NCBI GenBank assembly: GCA_023213395.1
Contig: CM041465.1
Span: 23,436,001-23,500,000, forward strand
Direction of reading: 5' to 3'
From: Cycas panzhihuaensis
Taxonomy: Eukaryota > Cycadophyta
DNA: 64,000 bases
How positions within the stretch are numbered: position 1 is the stretch's first letter; the number at the start of each line of letters is the position of its first letter. The notes beneath the pieces were generated by a model. The model searched no databases and had not been told where the DNA came from. It saw only the letters and a list, made by a program, of their open reading frames with translations. Below, in pieces: positions 45,541 through 57,570 of the stretch. The translations under genes were made by a program, and so were the position numbers.

Positions 45541-46435
45541 CATTGTATCAGTCTCATCAAGTAACTCATGACATAGTGAGAGGCAACAAGGGCCCATCCA
45601 CCCATGATTCCACCTATATGATTAATGTCCCTAGCACCTCTAGATTAAAGGAAGGGCCCTCCTTGAACCTCATTCACTTTGCCGCCATTAGTATTAGGAG
45701 TTATGGCTACCTCACCATTTTGAGTGACTATAATTCTAATAATAAAGATGAAGAACCCCTTCACCCTATATCTGTCCTTATCATTCATAGGGGACACTTT
45801 CTTCATCACCTAGTTGGTCTTAAGTCCTAGCCTAGGACCTTTCTAAAGGAGCATAACACTTCTGCAACATTTAGGGAATCACACATGCTTACTTCTATCA
45901 CATTCATGGACTCCCATGCTCCTTTAGAATCTATTCCTCACACCTTATAATCCTCCTTATAGATGATAAGGGTAGGCAATCTCCTTTTACACAACATATG
46001 AGGATACCTTCTAGCTCTTCTGAGGAGTGTCTAGATTACGTGGAGTTGTGGGTTGACTGTTATGGACCTATCGCTCCTCTTTCCTCTCATTCCTTATCAC
46101 CTCTAAGCAAGACTATCTATGGGATAGATTATTTTAGGAATGATGAGGCTTTATTAGAGTATCTAGTGGGCTCCATACCCAACCTCCCCTTTAGTCCCTA
46201 CAAGCTTGGTTTCTAGAAGAGCTTAGCCCTAAGGTCACCCTTGGTTGACCTAAATCAATCTAGCACTCATTTGCCTCCCTTTATTGACCAATCCCCCTTC
46301 TATTTTGAAGAGGTGAATGCCATGTACATGGGGGCAACCAAGGATATCATCCTTGCCCTTAGGAAGGTCATAAAGGTGGAAGTAGAATGTTCATCTGAGG
46401 AAATGGGAGAATATACCCTCCTTTACTAGGAGTTC
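45541..46435 (+). pseudogene. Protease-RT linker of element C
   Basis: Conserved with element D. Shared phrases are SYGYLTILSDYNSNNKDEE, HPIS, DYFRNDEALLEYLVGSIPNL and AMYMGATKDIILALRKVIKV. In order these cover about 290 residues across two frames. The function of this linker is not known to me. Its conservation in two separate insertions suggests it belonged to the active polyprotein. Confidence 0.65.
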
Positions 46436-47893
46436 TATGACATCTTTGTGTGGGATTATTTAGACATGAAGGGAATAAATCTGTCCATTATTACCCATAA
46501 CCTCACAACTATCCAGGGTGCCTATCGCATGTGACAAAAATAACATCCTGTCCATCTTAAATTGTCTACTATAGTAAAAATAGAAGTGGAAAAGCTCCTA
46601 GACACGGGATTAATCACTTCCATTAACTACCCAAAATGGGTTTCCAATATTGTTCCTGTTACCAAAAAGAATGGCATGATGTAGATTTGCATTAATTTCT
46701 AAGACATAAATAATGCATACCCTAAAGAAAACTTCCCTCTCCCATTTATCAATCAAATTATCAATTGAATGGCCAATTTTGAAGTCATGTCTTTAATGGA
46801 TGGCTTCTTTAAATATAACTAAATATAAATATCCCTTGAATATCATCACAAGACAACCTTCACTACTCTGTGGGGTATGTTTTCCTATAAGGCAATGCCC
46901 TTTGGGCTTAAAAATATAGGTGCCACTTATCAAAAGGCAATGGAATTTGTCTTCCTTGACCTCATAAATAAGACTCTTGAGGATTTTATGGATGATATGA
47001 TGGGCCTCTCTCCTAAGAGAACCCATCACCCTGAGGATTAGTGTGCCATCTTCACACGATGCTACAAATACCATGTTAGATTGAACCTACTCAAATGCAT
47101 GTTTAACCTAACTACCAGCAAGCTCTTTGGCTTCCTTATCTCTATACAAGGAATCTAGATTGAACTTGACAAGGTTAAAGCAATTCTTGACATATCCCCA
47201 CCTAAAATGCAATGCCAAATTAAGTCATTTCTAGGTAGGCTAGGTTTCCTTAGGCATTTCCTAGTAGACTTTGCCATATGTACCAATCCTCTGACTAACT
47301 TGTTAAAGAAGGGGACCCTCTTTGTATGGTATAACCAAGCCCAAGAAGCATTCTAAGAGCTCAAAAAAGCCTTATCCTCTACCCCAATCCTGATGCCCCC
47401 TCTCTTTAATCACCCATTCATCCTTTATACCTCCACTATCGATGAGTCCTTAGGAGCCATGCTAGCCCAAGAGGATGATTTGGGGATTGAGCATGCTGTA
47501 TATTTCATCAGCCATACATTAGAGGTAATTGAGATTAACTACCCTCCTACTGAAAAGGAATGCCTAGCCTTGGTCCATGTGGCTAGGAAGTTCAAGAATT
47601 ACCTCCTTAGAAATACTACTCACATGACCATCTAATTTGGTCCATTGAGGTATATTTTGACTCAGTCTAACTTGACTGGAAGGACAACTAAATGGTCCAT
47701 TGTCCTTCAAGAATATAACCTCAAAATCATTAATAAGAAATCAAAGAAAAGAATGGTGGTTATTGAGCAACTAGTCCATACCCCCATCCCTAACCCTTTG
47801 AACCTTCTAGTTGATGATTCTTTGTCTAATGAGGCTATCTTGGCCATCAAAGACTCATCACTCCATCTACTAGTAAGTAGCAAATGGTATGGG
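46436..47893 (+). pseudogene. RT and RNase H of element C
   Basis: RT spans about 46560-47200: IVPVTKKNGM, SLMDGFFKYN, HKTTFTTLWGMFSYKAMPFG, then active site FMDDMMGLS at about 46986-47012. The connection FGFLISIQGI and FLGRLGFLRHFL follow. RNase H spans 47330-47640, with ILYTSTIDESLGAMLAQEDD, AVYFISHTLEVIEINYPPTE, ECLALVHVARKFKNYLL. 47645-47893 is the start of the connection to integrase, cut at WYG by the next LTR. Stops replace Trp, Gln or Asn at several places. Confidence 0.82.
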
Positions 47894-48232
47894 TGTTGGG
47901 GTTAATATTCATCACCCCACTCCCACCTTTCACACATGTGAGTGCACACATATTAAGGTAAGTCAGGTAAGGTTAAGTTGATTTGAGTTAAGTTATTGAA
48001 TTATGTAATATTTTATTATTGTTTGAATTCTAGGGATTGATGAGTTTCCTTTCTCCCCTAAACTATATATTTGGAGGGGTGTCTGACCTTGCTGTCTTTA
48101 TACACTACCTATATTAGAAATTTACTATGTACTCACTCAAAGATGGATTGAATACAAAGGCTTATGTGTTTATGCAATAATATTTTGACTCTGCTCTATC
48201 TCCATTATTTTATGATCCTACATTTGGTATTA
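47894..48232 (+). repeat. LTR related to the non-autonomous element (copy E)
   Basis: 339 bp from TGTTGGGGTTAATATTCATC to GATCCTACA. It shares ordered blocks with 8750-9156: GGTAAGTCAGGTAAG, TTTGAGTTAAGTTA, GTTTCCTTTCTCCCC, AGGGGTGT and GGATTGAATACAAAGGC. It lacks the ~96 bp that carry internal primer-site copies there. It sits in the integrase connection of element C. No partner LTR or target duplication was found; ATGGG precedes it. Confidence 0.75.
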
Positions 48233-48351
48233 GAGCCAAGTTGTTGGCCTGTTGTACCTTCATTTAAAGTTTTTTTTTAAAAGAAAGAAGATTCATTAGC
48301 ATCTGAAGCAGATCAAACAATATGTAATTTTTTCTTTATACACAATAATAT
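48233..48351 (+). other. Primer site and short internal stub of copy E
   Basis: TGGTATTAGAGCC (48235-48247) follows the LTR, a one-base variant of the initiator-Met site. About 100 bp of leader with a poly-T run and GCAGATCAAACAAT follow before the sequence changes to an inverted Tat LTR near 48352. The element is truncated at that junction. Confidence 0.65.
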
Positions 48352-49690
48352 CTTATAAAAGATCTATGGGGAAAAAGGGGGATTTAGGGGTGAAGAAGGA
48401 GGTAGCCTCAGAATGGCTATATCTCATAAGTGAGTCATCTCCTATATGCTTAGGTATTGCATAAATGAATTAGATGGAAATCAAGAACTTTGAGCAACTT
48501 GAAATCAAAATAACTTACAAGAAATTATAAATGCTACAAAAGTTGCAAATGTTACAAAGTTTGCAAAGTTTACAAAAAATTTAGAAAATGTAAATATTAT
48601 GAAAGGAAGGGCCAAATCATGGAGATTATTGATAAAACATATATATATTAGTTGAATGCATGCATTGTAACTACTACAAATATTGCAATCAAGGGCGAGA
48701 CTCATGCCCAAGGGGATACCCTAGCTTGTAGAGTGGATATAGTGTAGGAAACCTTGAGAAGTAGGGGGCTTCCCTTAAGGATATAACATTGGGAGTTAGA
48801 ACTCTAGCCATTTACTCCTCCTTCCCTTCTCATAGGTGTCCTAAATCCATCAATCTATTAGCTAAAGGGTACCCAAGGGTTTGAGGTAAGAACTAATAAG
48901 GAAAGAGAGGTTTTGCCTCCATTTGGTGATCAAAAGTAGAGCAAAAATATGCACCAAAGTATATAATTAGAGATGTAGCTAATGAAATAAGTTTGTTAAA
49001 GGAAGAGTAGTAAAAAAAAGGCCTATTTTCAGCCACAAAAATTAGACAAACCAAGTGTTACCTCATAGACCAAGCATGGAGAGCTAGGAACCCTACTTCT
49101 AGGGTGAAGAAAGACTCCTTTGGAGGAGAAGAAAGACCTTAAAGCTTTGAGATCTCACTGATGCTAGTTGGCTAAGCATTAGGAGAAGAGAATCCTAGTG
49201 GAAAAGACCTGGTTCAGACCTACAAATTAGGGTTTTTCCTTTATTAAGCTTGGAGGATGAGGAAAAGAGCTAAAGTAGGAGAGAAGAGGCATTTTTTATT
49301 TGTGAGAGAGATCAAATGAATTCGAAATTGGGTTTTTATGTCCCAATTAGGATTTCTAAGCAATTAGAATTTGGTTTGGGCTAGAAAGGGCACTCTACCA
49401 TGTGTTAGTCTTGCAATAAATGTGAAACTAGCTATTATCTAGCTGCGGTAGTTTATGGATAGTCACACCATCATAAACTTTATAGTACCATGATTATTGG
49501 TGCAGTACCATGAATATTATTATGTTGTAAGAGAAACATAGGAAAAAATAGAAAGAAAACCCTAGAAATCCCCAAAAGACCAGTCCTGAGGTGCAAGAGT
49601 AGGGTTTACTAGACTGGTAAGGGTCCTTCTAACTCTACAAAAAGGTATCCTAGCAGTGATATATATATTAGATTTGTATCCTAGCAGACC
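48352..49690 (-). repeat. Inverted first part of a Tat LTR
   Basis: The reverse complement of the C LTR, running from its 40556 side back through the B insertion site to about 23090. It contains the unbroken site into which B inserted in C (about 48975-49020). It lies head-on against the remainder of the D LTR (49691 onward), which lacks this part. This may be an inversion within the D LTR or a separate truncated minus-strand LTR. No gene is present. Confidence 0.65.
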
Positions 49691-51189
49691 CTTTGGAAAG
49701 GGCAAGGAACTTTGTGATTGCAAGTTTACTATACCATTTATGGAGAAAGGTAAACGATGACAATCTAGGTGTGTTTCTTGGCCTCCTTCACTTTGGTTGT
49801 TTTAGGCTTTGCATAGTTCCTTTTTTTCTTTGTGTTTTTTCTTGCTCCTTTCCTTTCGTTTTAAGGGAGGTAAGGAAACCTCTACACTGCTCATACGATG
49901 AGAAAAAGGAAAAGAGGAAGCGGGTGTAGTGCAAGATGAAGATCACATTTCAGCTGCATTGCTATTCCACGTACGTCGCTTTCATTTTGTTAGTCTTTTC
50001 TTGTTTCATTTCGCTTATATGTTTGCATGAAAAGACATAAGGGAATAAAGTAAAATAGAATGAACTCACATCATCATCTTGCACATTAGTTTATCTTTTA
50101 GGAAAGAGCATCCATTAAGGGTTATCCCTTTTCCTCTTTCATTTAATTGCATTGCTATTCACTTTGTATGATATCTCAATTCATTTCCTTTTTTCTCCCA
50201 CCCTTGTTTAAAATGAAATAAGAGCGAGAATTTTTGTTTGAGAGAGAAAGTGTATTTATTATTCTTCACACATATATACTTGCATAGCTCTCATTTGCAC
50301 ACACATACAACTAGTCTTTGCCCCATTGTTGCGTATGGAGATTAGACCCTCCTCATACGTAAAGTAGCATGAACTCCTTCTTCTACCACTCTTTGTCTAC
50401 CCAATATCCCCTTCAAGTTGATTAGTTCTTAGAGGATTCATCCCCTAAGATCTCCACCTTTTACCTCATCATACCTACACACATCTCACTTACGTCCCTT
50501 AGCTTTCTTTCCATGAGGGTCCATTCCCTCCTTGGGTCTTGCCTTCTTCTTCCAGCCATCCAAGGGTGGGAAGACCCTTGTTTCAAGGTTACTTGGGCAA
50601 CTAAGGACACCCCTCACCTATGCTCCACTTCAAAGTCAAAAGTTAAGTTACCTAGAGGAAGTCATATGCCATTTGTGGGTCCTAAACCTACATTCTGACA
50701 CATGAATGCCCTGTGTGGGTGCTTCCTTATACTTGTTGGTTTGATTCCTTCATTCTGGAGCCTTTCATCGATAGTTTTAATCCTAACTAGGTATAGTTAC
50801 CATCCCCATAGATGCAATTTCACTAGCGACCATACTAGGGACCCGCTAGTAAGGGAATTAGTCTTTCTCCCTTTTATGTTGGTGCTACTACCTCTTGGTA
50901 GCTTTTCCTTTTAATCTTGTTGGGCAGCCCCCAACGTGTGCATTACCTTGTCTCTTTCTTATTCCAGCACATAGGCAGGACTTGTATGAGGTAATTCTCA
51001 CATTGCTTACGAGGGCTACCTCCATTATTGGAAGAGCCTTCATATCATTCCCTTCCAGCATCAGATCCCAATATGATCATGGAAGGATCTCTTTCAGATT
51101 AGGCATGCCACGCTTATGTGTCTGATTCCCTAGAGCCACCTACTTCCTTCTAAGGGTCTACCCAAGGAAGTGAAGATCCCATTTATTAT
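49691..51189 (+). repeat. 5' LTR of Tat element D, remainder
   Basis: 50460-51189 matches 41860-42556 of the C LTR in order (GACCATACTAGGGA, AAGGGAA, GGAAGGAT, GGCAT...ATGC). 49691-50460 is less clearly matched and includes an ORF (49693-49929) without motif. It ends just before AGGTGACCA at 51192. Confidence 0.6.
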
Positions 51190-53513
51190 CCAGGTGACCA
51201 ACCACACCCCTAATCTCACCATTCCTTTACTTATGGAGTAGAACCTTCATCTGCTTTAGAGTTTCGTTACCCCCATGGTGATTCTCAAGAGGACTAACCT
51301 ATAGGGTTTGCTTCATATGAGGCTCCTTCCACCTCTTACGATCAATTGGATACCCCTCTCGCTGATGTAGTAGAAGCCTTGAGCCAATGTTTCTAAGCTG
51401 CCTGTCTCCAACCACATCCAAACTAGTTTGAGAATGTTTTGTGAAGCGTTGTGCCCCCTTCTTCTATATATCCTTTACCTCTCTCATCTCATTCAACTAC
51501 TTTACCTATAATGAGCCTTCATTTTACCTCTTCTTCTTCTCCACATGGTGTATGTTCCTTGGGGACCACTTAAGGCATGCCATCTTCCCAACTCGGGTTG
51601 AGCATACCCCTAGTTAGTCAAACCACTAGTCCTCCTCCCACCATTGTTTACCTACCTACTAGACCTAGGGGGCCTACATATCCCCCTACTACTAGTCACT
51701 TGGGGTCCATCCCTATACAATCCTAATACTAACCTAGGGACCTTTCTCTCTACCTACCTCCTAGTTATACTACTCAATCGTAGGGGCATGGTAAAGGGAA
51801 CTCCCTGCCTACTTATGGGGTGGACCCTCTACATCCTTATAGGGTCACGCCACCCACAGGCAGCCCATATGGGCAGAATCTGGTCCCTCACCCCTCCTTT
51901 CTACCATTTTATGTGACACCTCACATTATGCCTTCGCAAGGAGGGCCACCTCTTTCCCAAGGCACATTCCCAAGCTCCTTTTCAGTAAGGAGTGCTCTCC
52001 CTAGGATGGATGGGTATATCATACCTATCTGCTCCCATGCAGGTTTCTTCAAATGTGGGATTCGTGCCTTCTCACTAAGCGGTAGGAGGACAACATCCTC
52101 TTTTGAACCAAACCCTCTAAGGAGGATTTAGCCAAACCTACCCACTGTCATTTCCAGCTACTGTTAACCCTATAGTCCAGTCAAGGGCATGCCCTTTTAT
52201 GGACTATCTGTCAACCCCCTTATCTATTGAGGTGTTAAGAACTAACTTACCGCCTCACCCCCTTGAAGTCCTTAAATTCGATGGGACTTTGTCACAAGAC
52301 CCAATAGAGCATGTTCGTAGATTCTCTATGGCATGCATTGACTACTGGGCCTATGACCACATCCTCATGAAACTATTTATGTGGTCTCTTTAAGATGATG
52401 CCCTCAAATGGTTTTATTTCTTACCTATGCATTCTATCTTCTCATTCCAATAGCTCATGGATGAGTTTGTCAACCACTTTGACGTGGCTTGCCTATTCGA
52501 GAGTGGAATGAAATCCTTTTTGTCACTTAAACAAGGTCATGATGAAATGAATTATGACTTTGTGTGGCATTTCCATGACCTTCTTCATTCCACTAAGGCT
52601 ACTTTGCCTGAGGAGTTGAAGAGGGACCTTTTTGTCAATGCCCTTTGTCCAAAAGTTCATGTAGAAGTCCTTAAGATGAGGGCAACTACGTGCAACTCTT
52701 CCATGGTGAAGTGCTTGGCACTCGAGGCCATTGAGATCCAAGCTAGACTCAAGAAGCCTCTAAAGTCCTCACAATGACGTGAGGCTCCACCACCATCAAA
52801 AGAAGCCAAAACTCAACAACCCACCAGGTCTTCTTCCCATTCTATCGATTAGACCTTAGACCTGCTCACTTCAGCCATACATTCATTTGAACATACTATG
52901 AAGGAGCTCAAGCTGCAGGCTTCTTCATCTCCCACATCTAACAAGCTAGTTCACCAGGCTTCCCAAGTTGCTCCTTCCAGGGGTGGTAACACCCAATCCT
53001 CTCAAGCGAGGAAATCCGACTCCTCCCTTAAGATGAAGTGGTGCTCTATCCATGGGGAGTGCTTCCATTATGATTTATGATGTTGGGACCAACATCCTAA
53101 GGCTACCCCACAATGAGACTCTTCCCCCAAATGAGCATTTAGGCGTAACTTAGACTATCCCGTACATAGAGATCCCTTCCCTAAACATGGGGAATGTGAT
53201 CGCAACCCCTAGTAGAAGAATAACTGGCGCTGAGTGAGGTCTCCAAACCCTCGCCCTTTAGAAGCCAAAGGGAAGGGTGCAAGGAATTTGTCCTCTTCCT
53301 TGGGTTCCCTTAACCGACATACCCCTTTACCTTCGCGATCCTAGAATAAGGGAAAGAAGGTCATTCAGTTACTTGAGACTACCCCATTGTATACCTTAAC
53401 CTGGTCTTAAGTGATCAAAGAGGCAAATGACACCTCTTCGTCCACATCTTATCTTGATCCGCTTCCAGAAACTTCTTTTCCGGAAGCCCCTGCACTCCCC
53501 AAGACCATTCCTA
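51190..53513 (+). pseudogene. Gag of element D
   Basis: The Pro/Ser/Tyr-rich N-terminus (51640-52130, with VDPLHPYRVTPPTGSPYGQN) leads to a core from 52199: LEVLKFDGTLSQDPIEHVRR, YWAYDHILMKLF, a stop, DDALKWFYFLP, then a 106-codon stretch (52457-52777) with KQGHDEMNYDFVWHFHDLLH and LFVNALCPKVHVEVLKM. The zinc-like motif is at 53030-53075 (KMKWCSIHGECFH). A Ser-rich tail follows to 53513, where F is inserted. The frame is held throughout the core with scattered stops at Gln positions. It would form the particle core. Confidence 0.8.
53509..53513. repeat. Target site duplication TCCTA of element F (left)
   Basis: Identical to 59256-59260. Joining the two sides restores the D reading frame at ...KTIPMCPNCYN. 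Confidence 0.9.
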
Positions 53514-54113
53514 TGTAGTGATCTAATTCTACTTTTATAGCAATTTTCCTCAAAAATACAAGTAATAATCCACAAAAACAATAACTAGATGCTATTCAAC
53601 AAGGAAAATGAACAATGAACAAGAATTACAGAATCCACAGAAGTAAATAATAGTCTTTATTGTCAAATAATACCAAAATAGAGCAAAAGTTCAACAAAGT
53701 ACCTGTCTTTCTTGAAGACGTTGTCTTTCTTGAAGACGTGAGCTTCCCTCTTCGAGGCGAGGAACCCTCCAAACTGCAGCCCCCAAATGGGCGAGCTAAT
53801 TGCAGCCCTAGAACCGAAAATGCGCAACAAAAGAACCTCCGACGATGCTGAAATAAGGCTGCAAATCCTCCTTAAATAGGCGCCCAAACGAAAGTAATAG
53901 AAGTCGGCCAGACTGGGTAATATTCTTCTTAAAACTGCTCAAATAGAAGTCAGCCAGAACTTCTCCAAAACTGGCAGGCTAACTTGAAATGGCCATAACT
54001 TTTGATTGAGATGTCGGAATTGACTTTCGTCTGAACCATTGGAATCCTTGTTCAGAGGCCTTCAATTTGAACGGTTACATGGCATAGATTTAACTAGATT
54101 TTGGAATGTTACA
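53514..54113 (-). repeat. 3' LTR of element F
   Basis: 600 bp from TGTAGTGATC to GGAATGTTACA on the plus strand. It nearly equals 58655-59255. A short internal duplication TCTTTCTTGAAGACG occurs twice at about 53705-53737. The 63- and 74-codon ORFs found in both LTRs are shared because the LTRs are copies. Confidence 0.92.
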
Positions 54114-54132
54114 AATCCCTCCCCTTCAAAGC
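54114..54132 (-). other. Polypurine tract of element F
   Basis: On the minus strand GCTTTGAAGGGGAGGGATT directly precedes the 3' LTR start TGTAACATTCC. Confidence 0.85.
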
Positions 54133-55393
54133 ATGCTTTGCCCTCAAAGCATTGGTAAGGGCCCATTTTTCTGCATCCATTCTTCAGATTCCCACGTTGC
54201 ATCTTCAAGCTCCAATGTCTTCCATTTGATGAGATACTCTTTTATTATCTTGGATCATAAATTCTTGTCCCTGGTCTTCAATATCCTCTCAGGTTCCACT
54301 ACCATCATTCCTTCTTCATCAAGTGTTGGTAAATTTGTTTGTGGAGCTTTCTTTTCACCTAACTTTTTCTTCAAGCAAGATACGTGGAAGATATTATGGA
54401 TTTTGCTTTCTAGTGGCGCTTTAACCGATATGCCACTTCCCCTATGCGTTCCTCAATCTGATATGGTCCAAAGAATCTTGGTGATAATTTATGTCGATTA
54501 TTTTGTTTCATCGACATCTGTTTGTAGGGTTGGAGTCTTAAGAATACCCATTCTCCTATCTCAAAACTCCGTTCAGATCTCTTTCTATCTGCTTGTTGCT
54601 TCATCCTATTTCTTGCCATCTCCAAATTATTCTTTAATATTTGAATTGTTTCTTGCATCTGTTGCAAGTTTTCTTGGGCTCTGCACTTTAGATGTATTTA
54701 GCCAATTCAAGAGTGATGGAGGTTCATACCCATATAGTTCTTGAAATGGTGACATTTTAGCCGCTACATGGTATGTGGTGTTATACCACCATTCTGCCAA
54801 ATGGAGCCATCGATGCCATTGTGTGTTTGCTCGATGCGAAGTTTCTTAAGTATCCCTCCACACATTTATTAACTATTTCATGCGGCCATCATCATGCGGG
54901 TGGTATGCTGTGCTCATATGTAAGCTAGTGCTGACTGATTTGAACAACTCCTTCCAAAAGTGACTTGTGAATTTGGGATCCCTGTCACTGATTATAACCT
55001 TTGGAAAGCCATGTAGTCTGTGAATTTCTTTCATATATAATTCTGCTATTTGGCTTGCTTTTGCTCCTGTTTGAGTTCCCCTGAAATGGGCGTATTTAGT
55101 TAATCTGTCTACCACTACAAAAATTGTATCTCTTCCTTACGAGCGGAAGACACGTAATAAAATCCATAGAGATTTCTTCCCATTTTGATGGGGAATGGGA
55201 AGGGGTTGTAGCAACAGGGGTCTTCACAGATTCAGTTTTATTCCTTTGACATGTATCACATTCTGATACAAATTAGAGGATGTCGATTTCAACCCTTTCC
55301 AAGAAATGAGCTTGAAGCCTTCTATAAGTCTTATCCATCCTCGAATGTCCAAACCGAGTTGAGTGAGCTTCTTGAAGTAGTGCTTCTTTTAGT
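54133..55393 (-). pseudogene. Integrase with chromodomain of element F
   Basis: On the minus strand the zinc-binding part lies at about 55390-55230 (RFGHSRMDKTYRRLQ, then CDTCQRNKTE). The catalytic core at 55115-54873 has VDRLTKYAHF and SDRDPKFTSHFWKELF, that is two of the three acidic residues. The third (Glu) follows only after a one-base shift, beside a stop at 54873. The tail at 54667-54410 has IGEWVFLRLQPYKQ and LSPRFFGPYQIEERIGEVAY. A chromodomain follows at about 54310-54140: TLDEEGMMVVEPERILKTRD, EYLIKWKTLELEDATWESEE. It would insert the DNA copy and target chromatin; the frameshifts disable it. Confidence 0.85.
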
Positions 55394-56779
55394 TTACTTG
55401 TCTTTGGAACAAATATTTTTCCTTTCCTTAGAATTAATTCTCCTTGTTAGTAAATTGCCACCTTTTCCTTCTCTGATCTTTTGCCTTATTCCTTGTGATA
55501 TCTTGTCGTCTTCATATTCCTTTACCAGCTCTATTGCCCATTTTGGAGTTGCTATTGTCATTGAATTGGCTGAGGCTTCAATCTTTCCTTCCTCCGGTAG
55601 TCTAGATAGAGCATCGGCTATTACATTTTCTTTCCCTTTTTTGTATTCTATGGTGAAGTCAAAAGTCTGCAACTTACTGACCCATTTTTGTTGCTCATCA
55701 GATAATACCTTTTGATTCAGAAAGTACTTCAGGCTGTCATGATCAGTTCTAATGACAAATTTACTTCCTAGTAAATATTGCCTCCATTGGTGTATTGCAT
55801 GCATAATGGCTAGCATCTCTTTGTCATATATTGGTTTTGTTTTTTCCCTATTATTCAACTTCCGGCTTTCATAAGCTATTGGCCTTCCTCCCTGTAATAG
55901 AATTGCTCCTATTCCAAAACCCGAAGCATCACATTCCAATGTGAATGATTGAGTAAAATCTGGTAAGGCCAATACTGGAGCTATAATCATTGCTTGTTTT
56001 AATTCTTGAAATGCTCCTTCTGCTCCTAAATTCCATTTGAATGCATCCTTTTTGGTCAGGTCTGTTAGTGGTGATGCTATGTGTGCATACCCCTTTATGA
56101 ACTTTCTCAAAAATCCTGTTGCACCCAAAAAACTTCTTACTCCTGTGACATTCTTCGGAGTTGGCCAGTTTACAATTGCTTGGATCTTTTTTGGATCAAT
56201 TTTGATTCCTTCACCTGTGATAATGTGGCCCAGATACTCCAATTCTTTTTTTGTGAAAGAACACTTTTTCTTATTTGCAAATAATTGCGCTTTCTCAAGT
56301 GTGAGCAGAACTTCCTTTATATGTTCCATATGTTCTTCCCATGTTTTGCTATAGATTAGGATATCGTCAAAGAAAACCAGCACAAATTTTCTCAAAACAT
56401 GTTTTAGTATTGAATTCATTGTGCTTTGGAAAGTAGCTGGAGCATTTGTTAAGCCAAAAGGCATAACCTTGAATTCAAACAACCCTTCATGCGTTCTAAA
56501 TGCAGTTTTGTGGACATCTTCTTCTTTGACCCTTATTTGGTAGTATCCTGAGCGCAAATCTATCTTTGAAAAGTATCGAGCTCCATGTAATTCATCTAAC
56601 AAATCTTCAATCCTTGGGATAGGGTATCGATTCTTTATGGTCAATTTGTTCAGGCCACGATAATCCACACACATTCTGTAAGATCCATCTTTCTTTAGAT
56701 TGACCACCACGGGAGAGGCGAATGGACTCGTGCTTTTCACCACTACACCTTGGAGTAACAGTTCTTGTGTGATTTTTCA
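55394..56779 (-). pseudogene. Reverse transcriptase and RNase H of element F
   Basis: A 449-codon uninterrupted minus-strand frame begins at 56743 (a GTG) and can be extended back to about 56779 (QELLLQGVV), where a stop or shift breaks it from protease. RT motifs in order are FASPVVVNLKKDGSYRMCVD, YFSKIDLRSGYYQIRV, FKVMPFGLTNAPATFQ and the active site FFDDILIYS (about residue 127). RNase H follows: FTLECDASGFGIGAILLQ, YDKEMLAIMHAI, FVIRTDHDSLKYFL, ending NVIADALSRLP. All catalytic motifs are visible. A frameshift near 55445 truncates the link to integrase, so the last ~20 residues are out of frame. Normally this is part of a gag-pol polyprotein. Confidence 0.9.
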
Positions 56780-57570
56780 ATTTCTTTCCGAGATGATAAG
56801 GATGCCTATATGGAGGAATGTATGGGAATGTTGGAGGTATTGCTCAGGGGATAAGGTCTATTGCGTGCTCTAAATTCCTTTTCGGTGGGCTTGGGGTTCT
56901 TCAAAACTCTTTGATGTTTCTCTAAGATTTCCTAAATCTCTAAGGGAATGTCTTCTATTTCTACTTTGTAACATGACATTATGTACGCTTGCGGATTCTT
57001 CTTTAGAATTTTTTCCATCTATGAGATGAGACAAGACTGGGGGTGTGGTGGGGCTTGTAGTCGATATTTGCCCTTTTGTTAAAACACATAAATCTTGTAA
57101 TCTTGTAATGATAGTTCCCAACGTTTGTAGCCATTGAATCCCCAAAACTACATCCACTCCACCTTTATAGGCATGGCAAACATACAAGTTGTGACCTTGT
57201 AATCATTAATCTGGAGAGTTGTATCTTTGCAGTATCCTCCACATGGCGTTGTTCTCCCATTTGCTATTGACACTTGGAAGGAGTTGAGGGGTTTCACTTG
57301 TAAACCCAATTTTTCTGCTGATGCCTTGTTTATAAAATTATGTGTACTCCCACTATCAACTAAAATTGATACTGGTGTTCTCTTGAATTGTCCTTGGAAT
57401 CTATCGTGGGGATACATTGTTAATGGCCTGCGGTGAGATTTGGACATTCCATCCACTTCCACTTCGAGTTCATCTTCCTCCCTCTCTATGCTCTGGTCTT
57501 GTTCTACTTCTTTCTCTGCTTCTTCTGGTATTTCTGCATCCTCATTATTGATCATGAAAACCTTTTTCAC
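56780..57570 (-). pseudogene. Aspartic protease of element F
   Basis: The 140-codon frame 57570-57148 starts in the acidic linker (EAEKEVEQDQSIEREEDELE), then shows the protease site VSILVDSGSTHNFINKASAE with DSG intact, then SIANGRTTPCGGYCKD. A frame change near 57160 leads to the rest (VCHAYKGGVDVVLGIQWLQT) in the 57187-56870 frame. It would mature the polyprotein. The frame break makes it non-functional in this copy. Confidence 0.83.

Larger units (their letters stand above)
42557..47893 (+). mobile_element. Tat-type element C, internal region (truncated)
   Basis: Plus-strand internal region: primer-like site AGGTGACCA (42559-42567), Pro/Ser-rich gag, zinc motif, protease, linker, RT, RNase H. 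It ends in the RNase H-integrase connection where another LTR begins (47894). With its 5' LTR (about 22940-23709 plus 39886-42556) it is one element split by B. Integrase, 3' region and 3' LTR are not in the window. It is close to element D in every domain. Stops and frameshifts are frequent, and it looks older than D. Confidence 0.82.

Noticed and set aside
54106-54744. 212-codon plus-strand ORF, and several other plus-strand ORFs at 55251-58634
   Set aside because: They are antisense shadows of the integrase, RT and gag of element F, which is encoded on the minus strand.
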